Assembly: GCF_000224145.3 (NCBI RefSeq)
Contig: NC_020167.2
Location: 7,035,260-7,099,259, forward strand
Source of the DNA: Ciona intestinalis
Taxonomy: Eukaryota; Chordata; Ascidiacea; Phlebobranchia; Cionidae
Length of the DNA: 64,000 nt
Direction: 5' to 3'
Each line of letters opens with the position of its first letter. The first letter of the stretch is position 1. Positions 22,101-33,335 of the stretch are shown here, one piece after another. The notes under the pieces were generated by a model that worked only from the letters and a program-made list of their open reading frames with translations, did not search any database and was not told the DNA's origin. A program made the position numbers and the translations under genes.

Positions 22101-24667
22101 CTTACCCCACAGTAAAGTATCTCATCTTACCCCACAGTTTGGTATCCCATATTACCCCACAGTAAAGTATCTCATCTTACCCGACAGTATGATATCCCAT
22201 ATTACCCTCACTAACACTTACCACGGGTTCGTCAAAATATTTTAGTTCATATCCTCTCAAAGTGAACCACCGTATCTTCCAACTCTGAAAGGTAGGTGAG
22301 TCAATATATGAACTGGCGATTACCGATTATAATACATGGGACAGGTGTCTGGTATGTTTCTTATAAAGATCAATAACAAGATAACAATAATCGACCGGGA
22401 TCATCTGATAAAGGATGAATCACCTTAACGCTTCCACCTCTTTTAGTAAGGAATCCCATTTTATTGCAAAGGGAACGGTCATCCCAAGTTTTCTGAAGAG
22501 TATCACATAATGCATAGGCTGCTTTAAGTGCAGATGATCGACGTCCTGCTTCAATCGACGTCAACGCTGCGTGCGCGATCTGATAAGCCGCTATGACGTC
22601 ACAGAGGTCTTTGTGCGAGGGAGCAGTGAAAACAGCCAGTACCTGGAAATAATATCACGTAAAAGTTAAAGAATCGTGTAACATGCCATACAGCATATTA
22701 CTAGTAATCCTTCGTATTTAAGACCATAAAGACGTATACGCCAAGATAACGTTTTAAGAAGTCCAACTATGCTGTTCACCTTTAGCAATACGCTGAATCG
22801 GCAGATCTGCTGCAGAGGTTCTTTCAGAGAAAATTCCAGCACGCTACAGGTAATGGCAGTTTCAAGCTTCGGTATCTCTGCAAGCCAGTTCTGAAAAACA
22901 AAACGCGCGTCGGTCTGTTTATACTTATTATAGCGGGGGCGATATTCATATACGTGGGTATATAGGCACAAGGCGTAAGCATATATAGCTGTGTGATCTT
23001 ATACATCGATTTCCTTATTTTCTTACCTCAAATGTTTTCTTTAGGCTTGCCATCTTCAAGACATTCGCAGCGACCTTTTCTGCTCGTTCGTAATTTGAAC
23101 AGTAAATGTCATAAACTTGAAAATTGTCTTTCTGTTGAAATTGTCATTCAATAAAATTCGACTTTAATATATAGTAGAATGGGTAAAAATGGGACACCTT
23201 TTCATTATGTTTTCTCGACCCAATTGGTAGTAAACAAAGTTCATTCAAAGATTTATAAAACCGTATTCGCACGACTCCCATAGCCTGTTGTTAATTGTTT
23301 AAAACACGATCAGGATGTTTGGATCTTATGTGCTATAAAGGTGTCCCATCTCCCCCTACAATATGAATAAATAAGCTTATCGTTCTATGTTGTTATCAGT
23401 CATAAAATACATATTTTTAAGAAACCGTGTTTTGTGAAATATTACGTAGGTAACGTTTCGTGCAAGTCGACATGTAAAAACATTAGCAGAAGAGAAAATA
23501 GTTTATTTACGTTTTATTGGAAGAGCTATTAGTTATATATTACGTTTTGCCTGGGGGCAACCAGAGCAGATTTATATCGTCATCGGTTCGGTGGCGTGTT
23601 ACATTCTACATGCAGCACATGACTGTAAACAATCTATAGAATACATGACAAGGCATTTTTCATATAGAGGCTAAACTTTCCCTATATTGGGGAAATGGCT
23701 ACATCCTAACCTAAATCCTATAGGCCCGATAGCGTGCTACGTTGCGCAAGACCAAACTCACATAATTGGCAATATTGACAATATAAACCACAACAATGGA
23801 GTAATGAACCGATTCTGGCATACATTCTGGAAAAATCATAGCGTTTCAAGGTACGGGTCCTCACCCACATAGAATAGAATAATCACTTGTACACTAAGAC
23901 ACAACTTACCAACTGTACAACAATATTTCCAATGCTGAAATCACTTTGCGGTTTCGTCAAATCAGCAGCGCTTTCGACATTGATTTTTAACTTTTCCAGA
24001 AGCATCTCATGAAGTTTCAGCAGGTCTGGCATGTTACCAAATAAAGCTCTGACATGCCCGTCGTCGATTTCATATTCAATGTGATCTGCACATTTTTCGA
24101 GGTCTGTTTTCATTTTCTATAAAGGAAATGAACGTGTCTTAATCAAAGGGTTATAACATAGAAAACAGCAACATAAAATATTTTATTATTCTACTTTTGA
24201 TATAAATAAGCATTCGAACGTTTTATTTAAAAAAAGGAGTACATATAGTGGGGTTGGGGTAAAGTGGGACACCCCTTCAGCAGATCCACGTACCCTAAAC
24301 GTGTTTTAAACAATTAACAGCGGTTCATGCGAGTCGTGCGCATACAGTTTTACAGCTCCTTGAATGTTTTTGTTTAGTACCAAATGAGAAAAAAGAACAA
24401 AAAGGTGTCCCATCTTCCCCACACCACTATATACACATAAGCCAGGTCATATTAAATTCCTTTTTATAATTCACGATAACTTAAAAAAATATGGGATTAA
24501 ACATGTCTTACATCGACTGCGAATTTCAAAATCTTGACGTAATTTGTCTCTCTTTTCAGGATTTCCTCCATTATTCCAGCTCTGACTATTTTGATCTTAT
24601 TTTCAGCAGTTAATTCTATTTCATCGTTCGTGATTGACGGCGAGCTTTGTCCATTGTTGTTTGACAT
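19167..24667 (-). CDS. Compact RhoGEF: DH (Dbl homology) plus PH domain
   Basis: Eight exons keep frame: 24667-24512, 24116-23910, 23131-23027, 22890-22780, 22642-22424, 22284-22222, 20918-20833 and 19356-19167, encoding 378 residues. The DH domain starts near residue 30 (EEILKRETNYVKILKFAV), continues with DIYCSNYERA and has the late signature EPLQQICRFSVLLK (about 180-193). The PH domain (about 256-345) shows GFLTKRGG, SWKIRWFTLRG, TTLDLRHCKSV and RVYYMYAVTAEEKSEW, including the invariant C-terminal Trp. Dbl proteins load GTP onto Rho-family GTPases, with PH placing them at membranes. Almost nothing lies outside DH-PH, so this is a minimal member. The subfamily is not clear. The last exon is read through to its own stop; a further spliced 3' exon cannot be excluded. 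Intron 6 contains the minisatellite at 21333-22205. Confidence 0.87.
19438..19584 (+). mobile_element. MITE-1 shortened copy, RhoGEF intron 7
   Basis: It runs from GTCCGGGGTAAGATGG to TTATCTTACCCCACAGTACT. It is shorter than the usual 195 bp and is joined to the next copy. Confidence 0.7.
19583..19778 (-). mobile_element. MITE-1 full-length copy, joined to the previous one
   Basis: It starts ATTGGGGTGGGGTAAAACGG and ends CTCCTCCCACCATACTATA, in opposite orientation to its neighbour. Confidence 0.82.
20470..20557 (+). mobile_element. MITE-1 5' part, broken by a SINE-like repeat
   Basis: It has GGCTGTGGTAAAATGGGACA, CATTCTGTTTTCTTGGCCCA and TTGGTAGTAAACATAGCATT. The MITE text stops at about 20557, where the composite repeat begins. 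Confidence 0.6.
20557..20805 (+). repeat. SINE-like composite repeat, near full length
   Basis: It reads GGGTTTAACACCTCGTGTCA, GCTTACGAGTTACCATGTAT, GACAACCTATTAGTGGCCAT, GTGTCTTGCCCAAGGACACA, then an inverted tRNA-like head GCGCGCTAACCACTATGCCA. It ends about 28 bp from RhoGEF exon 7. Confidence 0.75.
21160..21345 (+). mobile_element. Diverged MITE-1 copy adjoining the minisatellite
   Basis: It begins TTGGTTGTGGTAAAATAACA, keeps CATTCTTTTTTACCGTCTTC and a diverged interior, and ends ATATCCCATCTTACCCCACA. This last segment is the same sequence that is tandemly repeated to its right. Confidence 0.65.
21333..22205. repeat. Minisatellite of about 24-25 bp units (MITE-end derived)
   Basis: About three dozen variants of the unit GGTATCCCATCTTACCCCAC plus AGTTT follow one another with little interruption. 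From about 21885 to 22190 a higher-order ~49-bp dimer takes over, alternating a CATATTACCCCACAG unit and a CTCATCTTACCCCACAG unit. The array fills much of RhoGEF intron 6 and ends about 17 bp from exon 6. The unit equals the terminal sequence of MITE-1. Confidence 0.92.
23171..23366 (+). mobile_element. MITE-1 full-length copy, RhoGEF intron 2
   Basis: It runs from TATAGTAGAATGGGTAAAAA to GTGTCCCATCTCCCCCTACA, with AAAACCGTATTCGCACGACT and AACACGATCAGGATGTTTGG inside. Confidence 0.85.
24245..24436 (-). mobile_element. MITE-1 full-length copy, RhoGEF intron 1
   Basis: It starts TATAGTGGGGTTGGGGTAAA and ends ATCTTCCCCACACCACTATA. Confidence 0.85.
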
Positions 24668-26835
24668 ACTTTTGGATCGATATACTTCAGCTTAGATTGT
24701 TTATATTGTGATATTACCAGCAGTCTCTATTTAAGCCTTCGAGAATCTATTATTAAACAATAAATGCAATAAAAAGAGTTAAAAATTATAAGTTAAGATG
24801 AAGAGCATATAATATTCTATAATATCTAATCTTATTTACAATCATTATTAGCGCCGTTTTAGACGAGGATGCGATTACGTAATTCTGTAAATATTCTTTG
24901 TTTACTACCGAATGGGACGAATAAGAAAATGAAAACATAAACCATCGTCCTCCAACCTATATAGCATGCATGCGAAAACAGTATTGTTAATCAGCCATAC
25001 ATCAAAACAAAGCCAAACGTAAAACGCCTTGGTAATTTAAACAAAAACTTTTCTTAACACTAACTGATTCAAACATAAACCGCAACCACATTGTAGCTCA
25101 ACTGTGGTATACTTGACCACATAAGCGCTTGCGCTAAATCTATGAAGATATCATTTGCGTGAAGCACATTCAGTTCACAGCAACAAAGAGATCACGATAT
25201 TACGTCATGAATATTTCCACTTAAAACGCTGTATGTATGACGTAACATATCGGCTTCTGTAAAACGAAAATTACGTAACTACTTTTCAGGTTTCGATCAG
25301 TACGTTTAACAATACGCTCGCATTTCCATTCAATCTATGTTCTCACTTCTATACCTCTATATTGTACTCAACTATACGCAAAATTTGATGAAACGGGCTG
25401 AATGAATGCGTGCTCTGCGAGAGTAAATAAACTGCAGCAGTGACTCATATTTTAAACAGTACCTGTGCGACACGGAACTAAGCATTGTTGTTATGGTATT
25501 ATACAATATTGAATCGGCAAGCTTTCGAATTTGCGTGGACAAACATTGTGGCGATAAACCCGGTATATAAGCATAATGGTCATATATTCCTAGATCCCAT
25601 CTACCACTGAAATCTTTTGCTCGCAACAATTAAAGTAATTTCACTGATACTTGAAACTGTTGGCTGTAAACTGTTGTGCTGTAGTTTGACTGCTGTCACA
25701 ACCGTTTCCCGCAAAGCGTAAACGCGCCGCCGGTCATGTTACTAATCATTGTAGGCGTGTTTGTAATCGATAAGCATGCTTACTTGCTGGTTTAGCCTGT
25801 AATGTGATGCATTTTAATGCAAGCGAAGCAGTCCACTTAGCATACGGAAGATCCAATCTAATGAAGTTGTTCATTGGCGTTTTCGCGTAACTACAAATAA
25901 TACAGTAACGTGGATGATATCGGCACGACGATTGTGTGTTTCTTACTAACAAGAGCATATGAGTGTTAAAGAATTCTTGTACACGAACGACGGGCGTATC
26001 CACGTATAATATATAGCCAATAAGCGTGACATTCTTTTGGCAGGAAGGTTTTGAAATAAACCCCATTTCTGGAAAAAGTGATTGGTGCGACGAAACGTAT
26101 TATACTACATGACCTGCATAATCATGCAGGTATAGACAGGAGCCATTTTTCAATTCTTCCGATAGGAAAGGTCATTCCTTATTTGAAGTTGGAAGCCAAA
26201 TGTTACCACAGATGGAAATATTTATTTTAGGAATCTGCAACGGCCGTGGATAGTTCGATTTTATATTACTCGACCTTCTACCCGCATATTCCTCCAGCGC
26301 GACAACTTCCATGACTTTCTATGCCGCAGCAGACGATTTTTATCATTGGTCAAATTTAACGCGAAAATTCAGTTATAGCCAAGGCGCCGTTCTCCTTATC
26401 TGTATATCTAGATTTCGGGTGTATAAGAAGTGTGGATTTGAAAGAAATCACTGCATAAGGAATACGAAAGCAGCTGTAGACGCCCGGCGAGTTCCAGTAG
26501 GCTTTTTAAAAAGGTAATTAATTCGCAAAGCCAGTTTATGCCGCGGTTGTAAACATTTCAAATTATTACGGTAGCTTCTATGTTGCTGGTCAAGTCGGTT
26601 CCGGGAGAAGTCGTAACAGTTAGTGGCGCTTGGTTCCTGCCGGTGTCGATAGGTGCCGCCGGTAAGAGATACAGACATCTGCTGACCCTTACCGGTCTTT
26701 CTCGTTACGAAACCGGTACCGCGATACCCAGAGTACGGGCAGGCACAAGAAGGCGGGTTGAACTAGTGCAGCAAATACGTAAATACAGGCGGAATCAAAG
26801 CTGTACGAAAACTAACTGCAAAACAGTCTTTAACT
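24668..26835. other. Intergenic between divergent RhoGEF and cytokine-like genes (left part)
   Basis: The RhoGEF promoter should lie just right of 24667. Apart from a MITE-1 remnant at 24862-24964 I see no exon or repeat; longer open frames here lack splice-linked neighbours and family similarity. Confidence 0.35.
24862..24964 (-). mobile_element. MITE-1 partial copy
   Basis: The right half remains: GAGGATGCGATTACGTAATT, CTTTGTTTACTACCGAATGG and 'catcgtcctccaacctatatag'. Confidence 0.6.
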
Positions 26836-27031
26836 ATATAGTAGTTTGGGGGAAGATGGGACACACTTATATTCTATTTTCTGGTCTTTTGTGGTAGTAA
26901 ACAAAGAACATTTTAAAAAATTATAAAACCGTATCCCCACGACTCCCATATATTAATTGTTAAAAACGTAACAGGATGTTTGGATATTGTATGCGAAAAG
27001 GGTGTCCCATCTTACCCCAACCTACTATATC
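26836..27031 (+). mobile_element. MITE-1 full-length copy
   Basis: It runs from TATATAGTAGTTTGGGGGAA to CTTACCCCAACCTACTATAT. Confidence 0.86.
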
Positions 27032-27833
27032 GAATCATATTAACTCCTTTCCGCTTTGTAATCTACTTTCTGGACGTAGTTCCATCATACGCTTGTAATT
27101 GGGTAAGCGCAGGTGATTAGCATCAAAACATAATCGTGCGTCACCCGTGGTTCATCTTACCCCCGGGTGGTTTTACGAATGCGACGACATGCGTGTTATT
27201 AATTAATACCAAACCTGCAGGCGATACATTTATGATGCAAAATCTGCATTTTTGGATTTTTGACGAAAAAACATTGCAACCGGTTAACCGAATAATTTGC
27301 GATGATATAAAGCAATAAAGCAAACCCTTTCAAAATAACTGTTGTTTTTGTCTCTGCTGTCCCTTAATTAGGTAATAATTTACAGATAGACCTCAATCTA
27401 AACGACCTAAATGCGACCTAGCAACAAAATATTGCTTCTGTTTAAGAGGGGAAGCCAGTTTTAAACTAACCGAACCGGCTGTCGAACCACATTCATCTAA
27501 TTTTATCAGATTAAAAGTCACTATAACTTTTTTCGCGCTTCAAATTTGCGGCTATAAAGATGAGGCAATGAACGCCCATTCTGAGAAGTGCAGACAAGGA
27601 CGCAACGGAACAGTATTTGTAAACTTTGGCGAGCAAAGTTTACAATATAATATATCGCCGCTTTGTTGTTTATGCGATGATAGTTCAGAGTCGCAGCGTA
27701 CAGGCATAGTGCAGTGAGGCATATTTGCCACGGTGTCAAAACTGAACGGTTTTGTTTATTGCTCGGTTACATTTTCACGCAATTATTCTCCAGGTAAAAA
27801 ACGTTTTAAACTTAATTATTAATCACCGCCGAG

Positions 27834-30022
27834 ATGCAATTATCCGTTCTGCCTTCGGATCTTATGGTGCTGGTATACACCATTCTCGGACTCGTTTTGA
27901 CCTACGAAGACGGGGGACGAGTCTCTGCGAATCCAACTATGGGGCATCATAGAACAAAGGGGCGGAACGACCACGGCCTACTAGGAGAACTGGCTTCATT
28001 TTCCAACGTATTGCGGTTAAGGAAAATCGGGAACATCTCAAACCGTCTTAACATAGTTACAAGCGTTCCGGTAAGTTCTCAAGTATTTCAAATATGTATT
28101 TTAGAAACCTACAATCACTTGTTTAATTAGCGGGTTGGAAAGTCTTTTTATGGGCAAAAATAAAATTGAGATCTCTTTAGCATGAGGTATACTGACTGAG
28201 CCGCCAAATTAATACAGAATAAAATGACAAACAATTAAGAGTCGGTGCAATAAGACGGTCAATGTTTTTAATTTCTCGTTTTTCATGGTAGTAAACAAAG
28301 AATATTATAATAGTACATATAACTGTGGTCCCAGCACGACTTTAACAACATGTTGGTAATTGTTAAAAATATACGACTAGTAAGTATGGGAATTTATGTG
28401 CTAACAGTGCTGTCAATATTATCCCGCAGTGTTATAACATTTTTATTTAGTTACATTGCGTGTAATTTATACTTTGCTATTTTGCCCAATGCAAGCGTTA
28501 ACGTGGACGTGCTTTTAAATATATTTTAACGCTCGCTTTGACACGAGTTTGCCCTATATATAAACATTTTGTCTGGATTACAATGTCACGATTTTGACCT
28601 TTATTAAACGGAATCCGTCTGGTACAAGAATATTCCCGAATCGGGCGGCTCCGGTTGATACGTGAATCACCTTACAATGCGATGCATAGTTTTGGTTAGT
28701 TCTGTTTTTAAGAATGGTTTCCCACGCCCCACTTTTCTAAGCTGCAAAATGTTTTCGCCATTTTGATAAGGATTATATTTGCAGACGAGAATGCCAACGC
28801 TTAAACGCCAACGCTGCATCGAAAGAAGGGACAACACTGAGAGTCTTATGGATTATTTACGGTGAGAAATACAAAAGAAAATTTTTACCCGCACCTTAAA
28901 CTCGGTTTCCAAAAACGAAAGTTTTGGAGAGGTCAACGACTAAAATTAAAATTTGGAACTTTTGCAAGCCGTGCGACCCGTATATATGCTTTAAACGAGT
29001 AAAGGTGACTGTACACAGTATCCGGAATTCGTGAGTTTTTTTCGGTTTTGTCCGGATTTCGCTGCCGCATGCGGAACTCGGAAATGGGTTTGCATACGAC
29101 TTAGCAAACGAATTCGCATGCCGGATACTGTGTACAGCCACCTTAACGACTCTAAAACGTCATCATGTTTTCTTGATTCGTACCTTATAGTTCATGTTCT
29201 TTGCTCAGGGTGGCACAGGCGTTGATGAGCAACCATTTGGTGAGTAACACAGCGGATGCTTCCCGCAACAGTGTAACCGGAGTTGCCCATTCACTTTTTC
29301 TTGAAATGAGGAGCTTGACCAAACACATAAACCACCATCAGGTGAATATTACTGCAAAACCACGCGTTTAATATTATTTTTTAAACGGTATACCACAATA
29401 AATGCACAGGAACCAAATTTTTAACTGTCCCCATAAATTTACCGCCTAAATGCGGAAAATATTTGATTACAATACACTTTAAAATCCGGTTAGATAAGTT
29501 ACTTTAAAGGACTAGAATATTTCTGATGCTACTTTTAAAGAAATAAATTTTTATGTTTATTATTTAAAGTTTTAGTTGGTTTAGCAAAACACTTTTCTTA
29601 AGTTTTCCCTTAAAATATTATCTAATTTCTACAGTAAATATATACACTGATTTTACTCCGACGCACAAGTTGTAGTTTTTGACTGAACATTTTTAAATCG
29701 CTTTAAGATACATATGTTATATAAAACCTATATTTGTGTGAATCAAAAATGAGTTTTTGTCATTATTATTAAATTATTTAAACTCTAGCCATTCTACCGT
29801 TTTATTGTTAACCTGTTAATTCCTTTTTAGTCAAAGAAATATGAAGTGACAACAGCGAGTCGTTCACAGACTGGAACTTGTCTTAACGAACTTTCAGCTC
29901 ATCTATATCGGTTGACGAAAGCCATGTTAGCATCGAGAAAAACTAAATGTCATTTCTACCCCATACAACATACGTGTAAAAAATTCCTACGGTCTTGCAA
30001 CTGCACTGTACGACGCATTTAA
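27834..30022 (+). CDS. Unrecognised secreted protein, four-helix-bundle cytokine-like
   Basis: Four exons keep frame: 27834-28070, 28785-28861, 29209-29341 and 29831-30022, encoding 212 residues. The ATG (gccgagATGC) follows an in-frame TAA 18 bp upstream. An N-terminal hydrophobic stretch, MVLVYTILGLVL (11-22), can serve as a signal sequence, though Asp9 before it is unusual. Four segments look amphipathic and helical: about 47-77, 88-115, 122-148 and 163-186, one per exon. Six cysteines follow the signal region: 90, 166, 189, 198, 205 and 207. There are N-glycosylation sequons at 67 and 206. One long helix per exon, a signal peptide in exon 1 and a Cys-rich C-terminus fit a helical cytokine or growth factor. 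Intron phases are 0, 2, 0, whereas class I cytokines usually show all phase 0. No sequence family is recognised, so the cytokine call is inference; the gene model is firmer than the function. Confidence 0.62.
28243..28435 (+). mobile_element. Diverged MITE-1 copy in the cytokine-like gene, intron 1
   Basis: It keeps TAGTAAACAAAGAATATT, ATGTTGGTAATTGTTAAAAA and an 'attatccc..cagtgttat' end, but both termini are badly decayed. Confidence 0.5.
29002..29144. mobile_element. MITE-2 copy, 143 bp, in the cytokine-like gene
   Basis: Its ends are near-perfect inverted repeats: AAGGTGACTGTACACAGTAT plus CCGG at left and CCGGATACTGTGTACAGCCA plus CCTT at right. A second copy of the family lies at 36902-37058. 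It sits in intron 2. Confidence 0.82.
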
Positions 30023-30687
30023 CGAAACTTAAAACTTGCAAAATAATCTTAAACCTGCAATTTTATTATTGTTGTCACGTATAGAGAATTTTATTGCGCA
30101 ATTATATTTAAAAACGATATGATTACAAAAGGGGTGGATTAGCAGACTGAAACCGGATGAGAATTTAGAAACATATATTTCAACTTATTATTTTGAACTC
30201 ACTTTTGTGATTGCACCGGGCCACCCCCGGTAAAGTTCAGTACCCCATTTTTCTGTGAGTAAATCCCCTCGTAATTATCAGCTGTTCATGAGTTCATTAT
30301 ATTGCGAACGAATCTGTACAGTATTCTACATGTTATTTTATTCGTAAATTTAGTGAACTGTACATTTACTATATTCCTTATTTTTTGCCGTCTAGCTACA
30401 TCGTATCACTGCCATCATCTTTGTTGTCGCGCGTTCCTATATTTATTTCAATATCCTGCTATTTTAATACATCTATTTCATTTATATGTTTTCATAATTA
30501 GTAGAAAAAATGAGATGCTTTTTCTGTAACAAACACATCAAAAGACGTATATATAAGTTTACTATACCCCAAAATATTGCACCCTTTTTGTTGTTCATTG
30601 CGCTCTGGGATAAAGTAACCAGAGTCATAAAAACACCGTATTTTCTGGGGATTTGGTCCAAACAGTCTATACACGTGAGCACATGAT
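30023..30687. other. Intergenic, AT-rich
   Basis: This is the 3' side of the cytokine-like gene. I see no clear AATAAA close to the stop, no repeat copy and no convincing exon. Confidence 0.3.
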
Positions 30688-30880
30688 ATATAGTAGGGTG
30701 GGGAAAGATGGGACAAATTTTCAATCTATTTGCACTTCCAATTTGGTACTAAACAAACATTTAACGATTTCTAGTAAAACCATAGTATACTGAAGTGGTA
30801 AAACCGTATCCTTACGATTCCCATATGCCGTTTAACCTGTAAAAACACGATCAGAATATTTGGATATTATTGCCAGTATT
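30688..30880 (+). mobile_element. MITE-1 copy
   Basis: It starts ATATAGTAGGGTGGGGAAAG; the interior has AAAACCGTATCCTTACGATT and AAAACACGATCAGAATATTT. The right terminus runs into the next copy. Confidence 0.8.
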
Positions 30881-30882
30881 AG

Positions 30883-31045
30883 TAGTTTGGGGTAAGATGG
30901 TCCCAGTTTTTATTCTATCGTTTAAATTGGCAGAAAACAATACTTTTATGGTTATAACCGTATTTTCACAATTCTATAAAGCGTTGTAATTATCAAAAAC
31001 ACGATTAGGAAATATAGGATAACGATCTTACGTCACCCTCATCAT
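30883..31045 (+). mobile_element. MITE-1 shortened copy, tandem with the previous
   Basis: It begins AGTAGTTTGGGGTAAGATGG and ends GATCTTACGTCACCCTCAT, in the same orientation as its left neighbour. Confidence 0.65.
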
Positions 31046-31887
31046 AATTAATAATACACTTGATCACTTATGGGTTGTATTATACCAAACTATAAACGGA
31101 AAATTGGACGCGGTTTTTCCATATTAGCGTTTAGAATGGTGCGACTTTTGTGTTAACCCCAAAATAATTAAAGGAGTCCGTATGTTAGTGCGTAAATCGC
31201 TGGTGTGAAAATAGGCCCCAAAATTTATCTGTACGGTCGAACGAAGTTCTTAAAATAAACCTTTAAAAGTGAAATCCATTTTTAACCTTTTATATAACTA
31301 TGTATGAAATCGAATTTAAACTTCCTAAGTTGCACCCGGTGTGGAGGTGCGTAAAAATAGACCATCGACCCGCCGGTAATGCGTAACCATACGTTTGGTC
31401 CGATTCTCTCCTTACCCAGTATAGCTTTGTCGTAGGTGGTGTCACTATTTTCACGCCCGTGTGCGCTAACTGTTTTTATAATTTAAAGTTCATGTAACTG
31501 CTTGACTCAAAGAAGTTTTTTCGCGTTTTGCAATTGAATCAGTGTTAACTAGTACTACACTAATTGCGCTAAAATATTTAAATCGCAGGTTCATAAAAAC
31601 ACCAAGAAATCAAATAGATTGTTTTGAAGGAAAATGGCGGAGTAATATTGCACGCACAAAAACCTGCTGAGCAAGTTCGAATAGTTTTGCACGCGAAAGC
31701 TTAAAGGATGTCAATCTCGCGGGCGGTATAGCACGCAGTTCTTATAATAAGACAAAGCTTTCTTAAAATACATGGTAGATTCGACGTCCGCGATTTTTCG
31801 ATTATTCTGTAATCAGCGGATCGGTTCCGCCACAAAATTCTTAATCCAGTGTTGCTCAATGAATTTCCGTCCCGTTTGGTGGAAAAA
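31046..31887. other. Intergenic, no feature seen
   Basis: Unique-looking DNA between MITE-1 copies. I found no exon with family similarity and no repeat that I could match within the window. Confidence 0.3.
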
Positions 31888-32068
31888 AAGGGTGGGGGAA
31901 CATGGTACACCTTTAGCTCGTAATATCCAAATATCTTAATCGTGTTTTGAACAATTAACGATCTATAGGAGTTGTGAGAATATAGTTTTATATTTGTTTG
32001 AATGTTATTTGTTTACTACTAAATGGAACGCGAAAATAGAGTTAAAAGGTGCCTCATCTTCCCACATT
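31888..32068 (-). mobile_element. MITE-1 copy
   Basis: It starts AAAGGGTGGGGGAACATGGT and ends GTGCCTCATCTTCCCACA, with TCTTAATCGTGTTTTGAACA inside. Confidence 0.75.
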
Positions 32069-32069
32069 G

Positions 32070-32170
32070 TATAACAGTTTCCCCGCGATTCCGTTGTTAA
32101 TTGTTCAAAACACAATCAGGGAACACGGGATATTATGTGCTATAATGGTATCCTATCTTAAACCACAGAA
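32070..32170 (+). mobile_element. MITE-1 3' half, joined to the previous copy
   Basis: It contains CCGTTGTTAATTGTTCAAAA, CACAATCAGGGAACACGGGA and ends GGTATCCTATCTTAAACCAC. Confidence 0.6.
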
Positions 32171-32525
32171 TATATTCTACTTCGGTTTCCAGATCAATTT
32201 GACTAACATTGTAAAATTCCAGTAGATATTGAATCGCCAAAGCTTCGCTGTTAATATTGTTTTTTTTTGGAAACACTGTTTTAAACATTTTTTTATTTTT
32301 TTATAGCTTCACGTTGCCACGTAGGTGGCAGGAGGCCGCGTAACTATTTCACGGGTCCAGCGGAAAATTATGATTTCGTCGTAACAACACCAATATGGGG
32401 TGTTCAGATTTTAGCTTTTATAAACAGACAAAAAATTGAACTCTTTTTGTATTAATGTGGTATAGTAACTGTCACGCAGGTCGTTTTAGATCATGTGTCA
32501 TGTAACTTAATGTTTATGCTACATA

Positions 32526-32702
32526 ATAGTAAGGTGGGAAGACGGGACACCTTTAGCACAAAATACCCAATAAGTTGACCGTGTTTTAAACAATTAGCAA
32601 AGGTCTATATGGGTGTCTTTTATGACCTTTCTTTGTTTGCTACCAAATGAGACATAAAAATAGAAAAAAAGGTGTCCCATTTTCCCACCCTTTTATACTA
32701 AA
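32526..32702 (-). mobile_element. MITE-1 copy
   Basis: It runs from ATAGTAAGGTGGGAAGACGG to GTGTCCCATTTTCCCACCCT, then TTTATA. Confidence 0.8.
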
Positions 32703-33084
32703 ACTCACTTTTTTTCACCTGCGATATATTATGTCCTGCTGTATGAAGTTATGTCCTGCTGTATGACGTTTGTGTTCACTGTTTCCCTCCTCACAGCGAA
32801 TCATAATTCCAATGTTTTTATATATTCCAATGAATTCAATAAATATTTTTGTTAGCATTTCTTTCCTGCAAACCATTTTGTATAATTTTTAGCCCAAGAA
32901 ACTTGTTCTGGTAAGGACCTGGGGGCATAAAAATACAAAAAATAAGATAATTCTGCGAATAACTGTTCAGAATGCAACTATAAATAAATAGCGTCATGCC
33001 GCCAAAGCGCTGTAATTTAAACAATATGTGTGAACTAGTTAATCTGGTGAACACGTTCATATTTTGTAGCAGCACTCAACTATT

Positions 33085-33312
33085 TGCGCATGTAAAAAAA
33101 AAACAGTTTATTGCGCACGTTTTTTTGCGCATAAACCCCCCGTTTTATGCGCGTTTCTTCCTCATGTTTAAAAAACAGTTTCTTGATCATGTGTTTTGCT
33201 CATGTAAAATACTCATTTTTGCGCATGTAAAATGCCCAGTTTTTGCGCAGATAAAACACCAGTTTATTTTGCGCAGGTAAAATACTTAGGTTTTGCGTAA
33301 GTAAAACGAATA
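33085..33312. repeat. Degenerate tandem repeat around TTTTGCGCATGTAAAA
   Basis: Units of roughly 28-35 bp repeat the core (T)TTTGCGCA(T/G)GTAAAA with a variable CAGTTT or ACTCA spacer, at least seven times. Copies are clearest from 33212 to 33305. Confidence 0.7.
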
Positions 33313-33335
33313 ATTATAACAAAAAAAAACAATGA

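Noticed and set aside
21333-22205. Regular short repeats resembling a CRISPR array
   Set aside because: There are no unique spacers; units are contiguous variants of one MITE-end sequence in a eukaryotic intron.
26580-26897. Plus-strand frame of 105 codons
   Set aside because: It ends inside a MITE-1 copy, has no splice-linked neighbours and no family resemblance.
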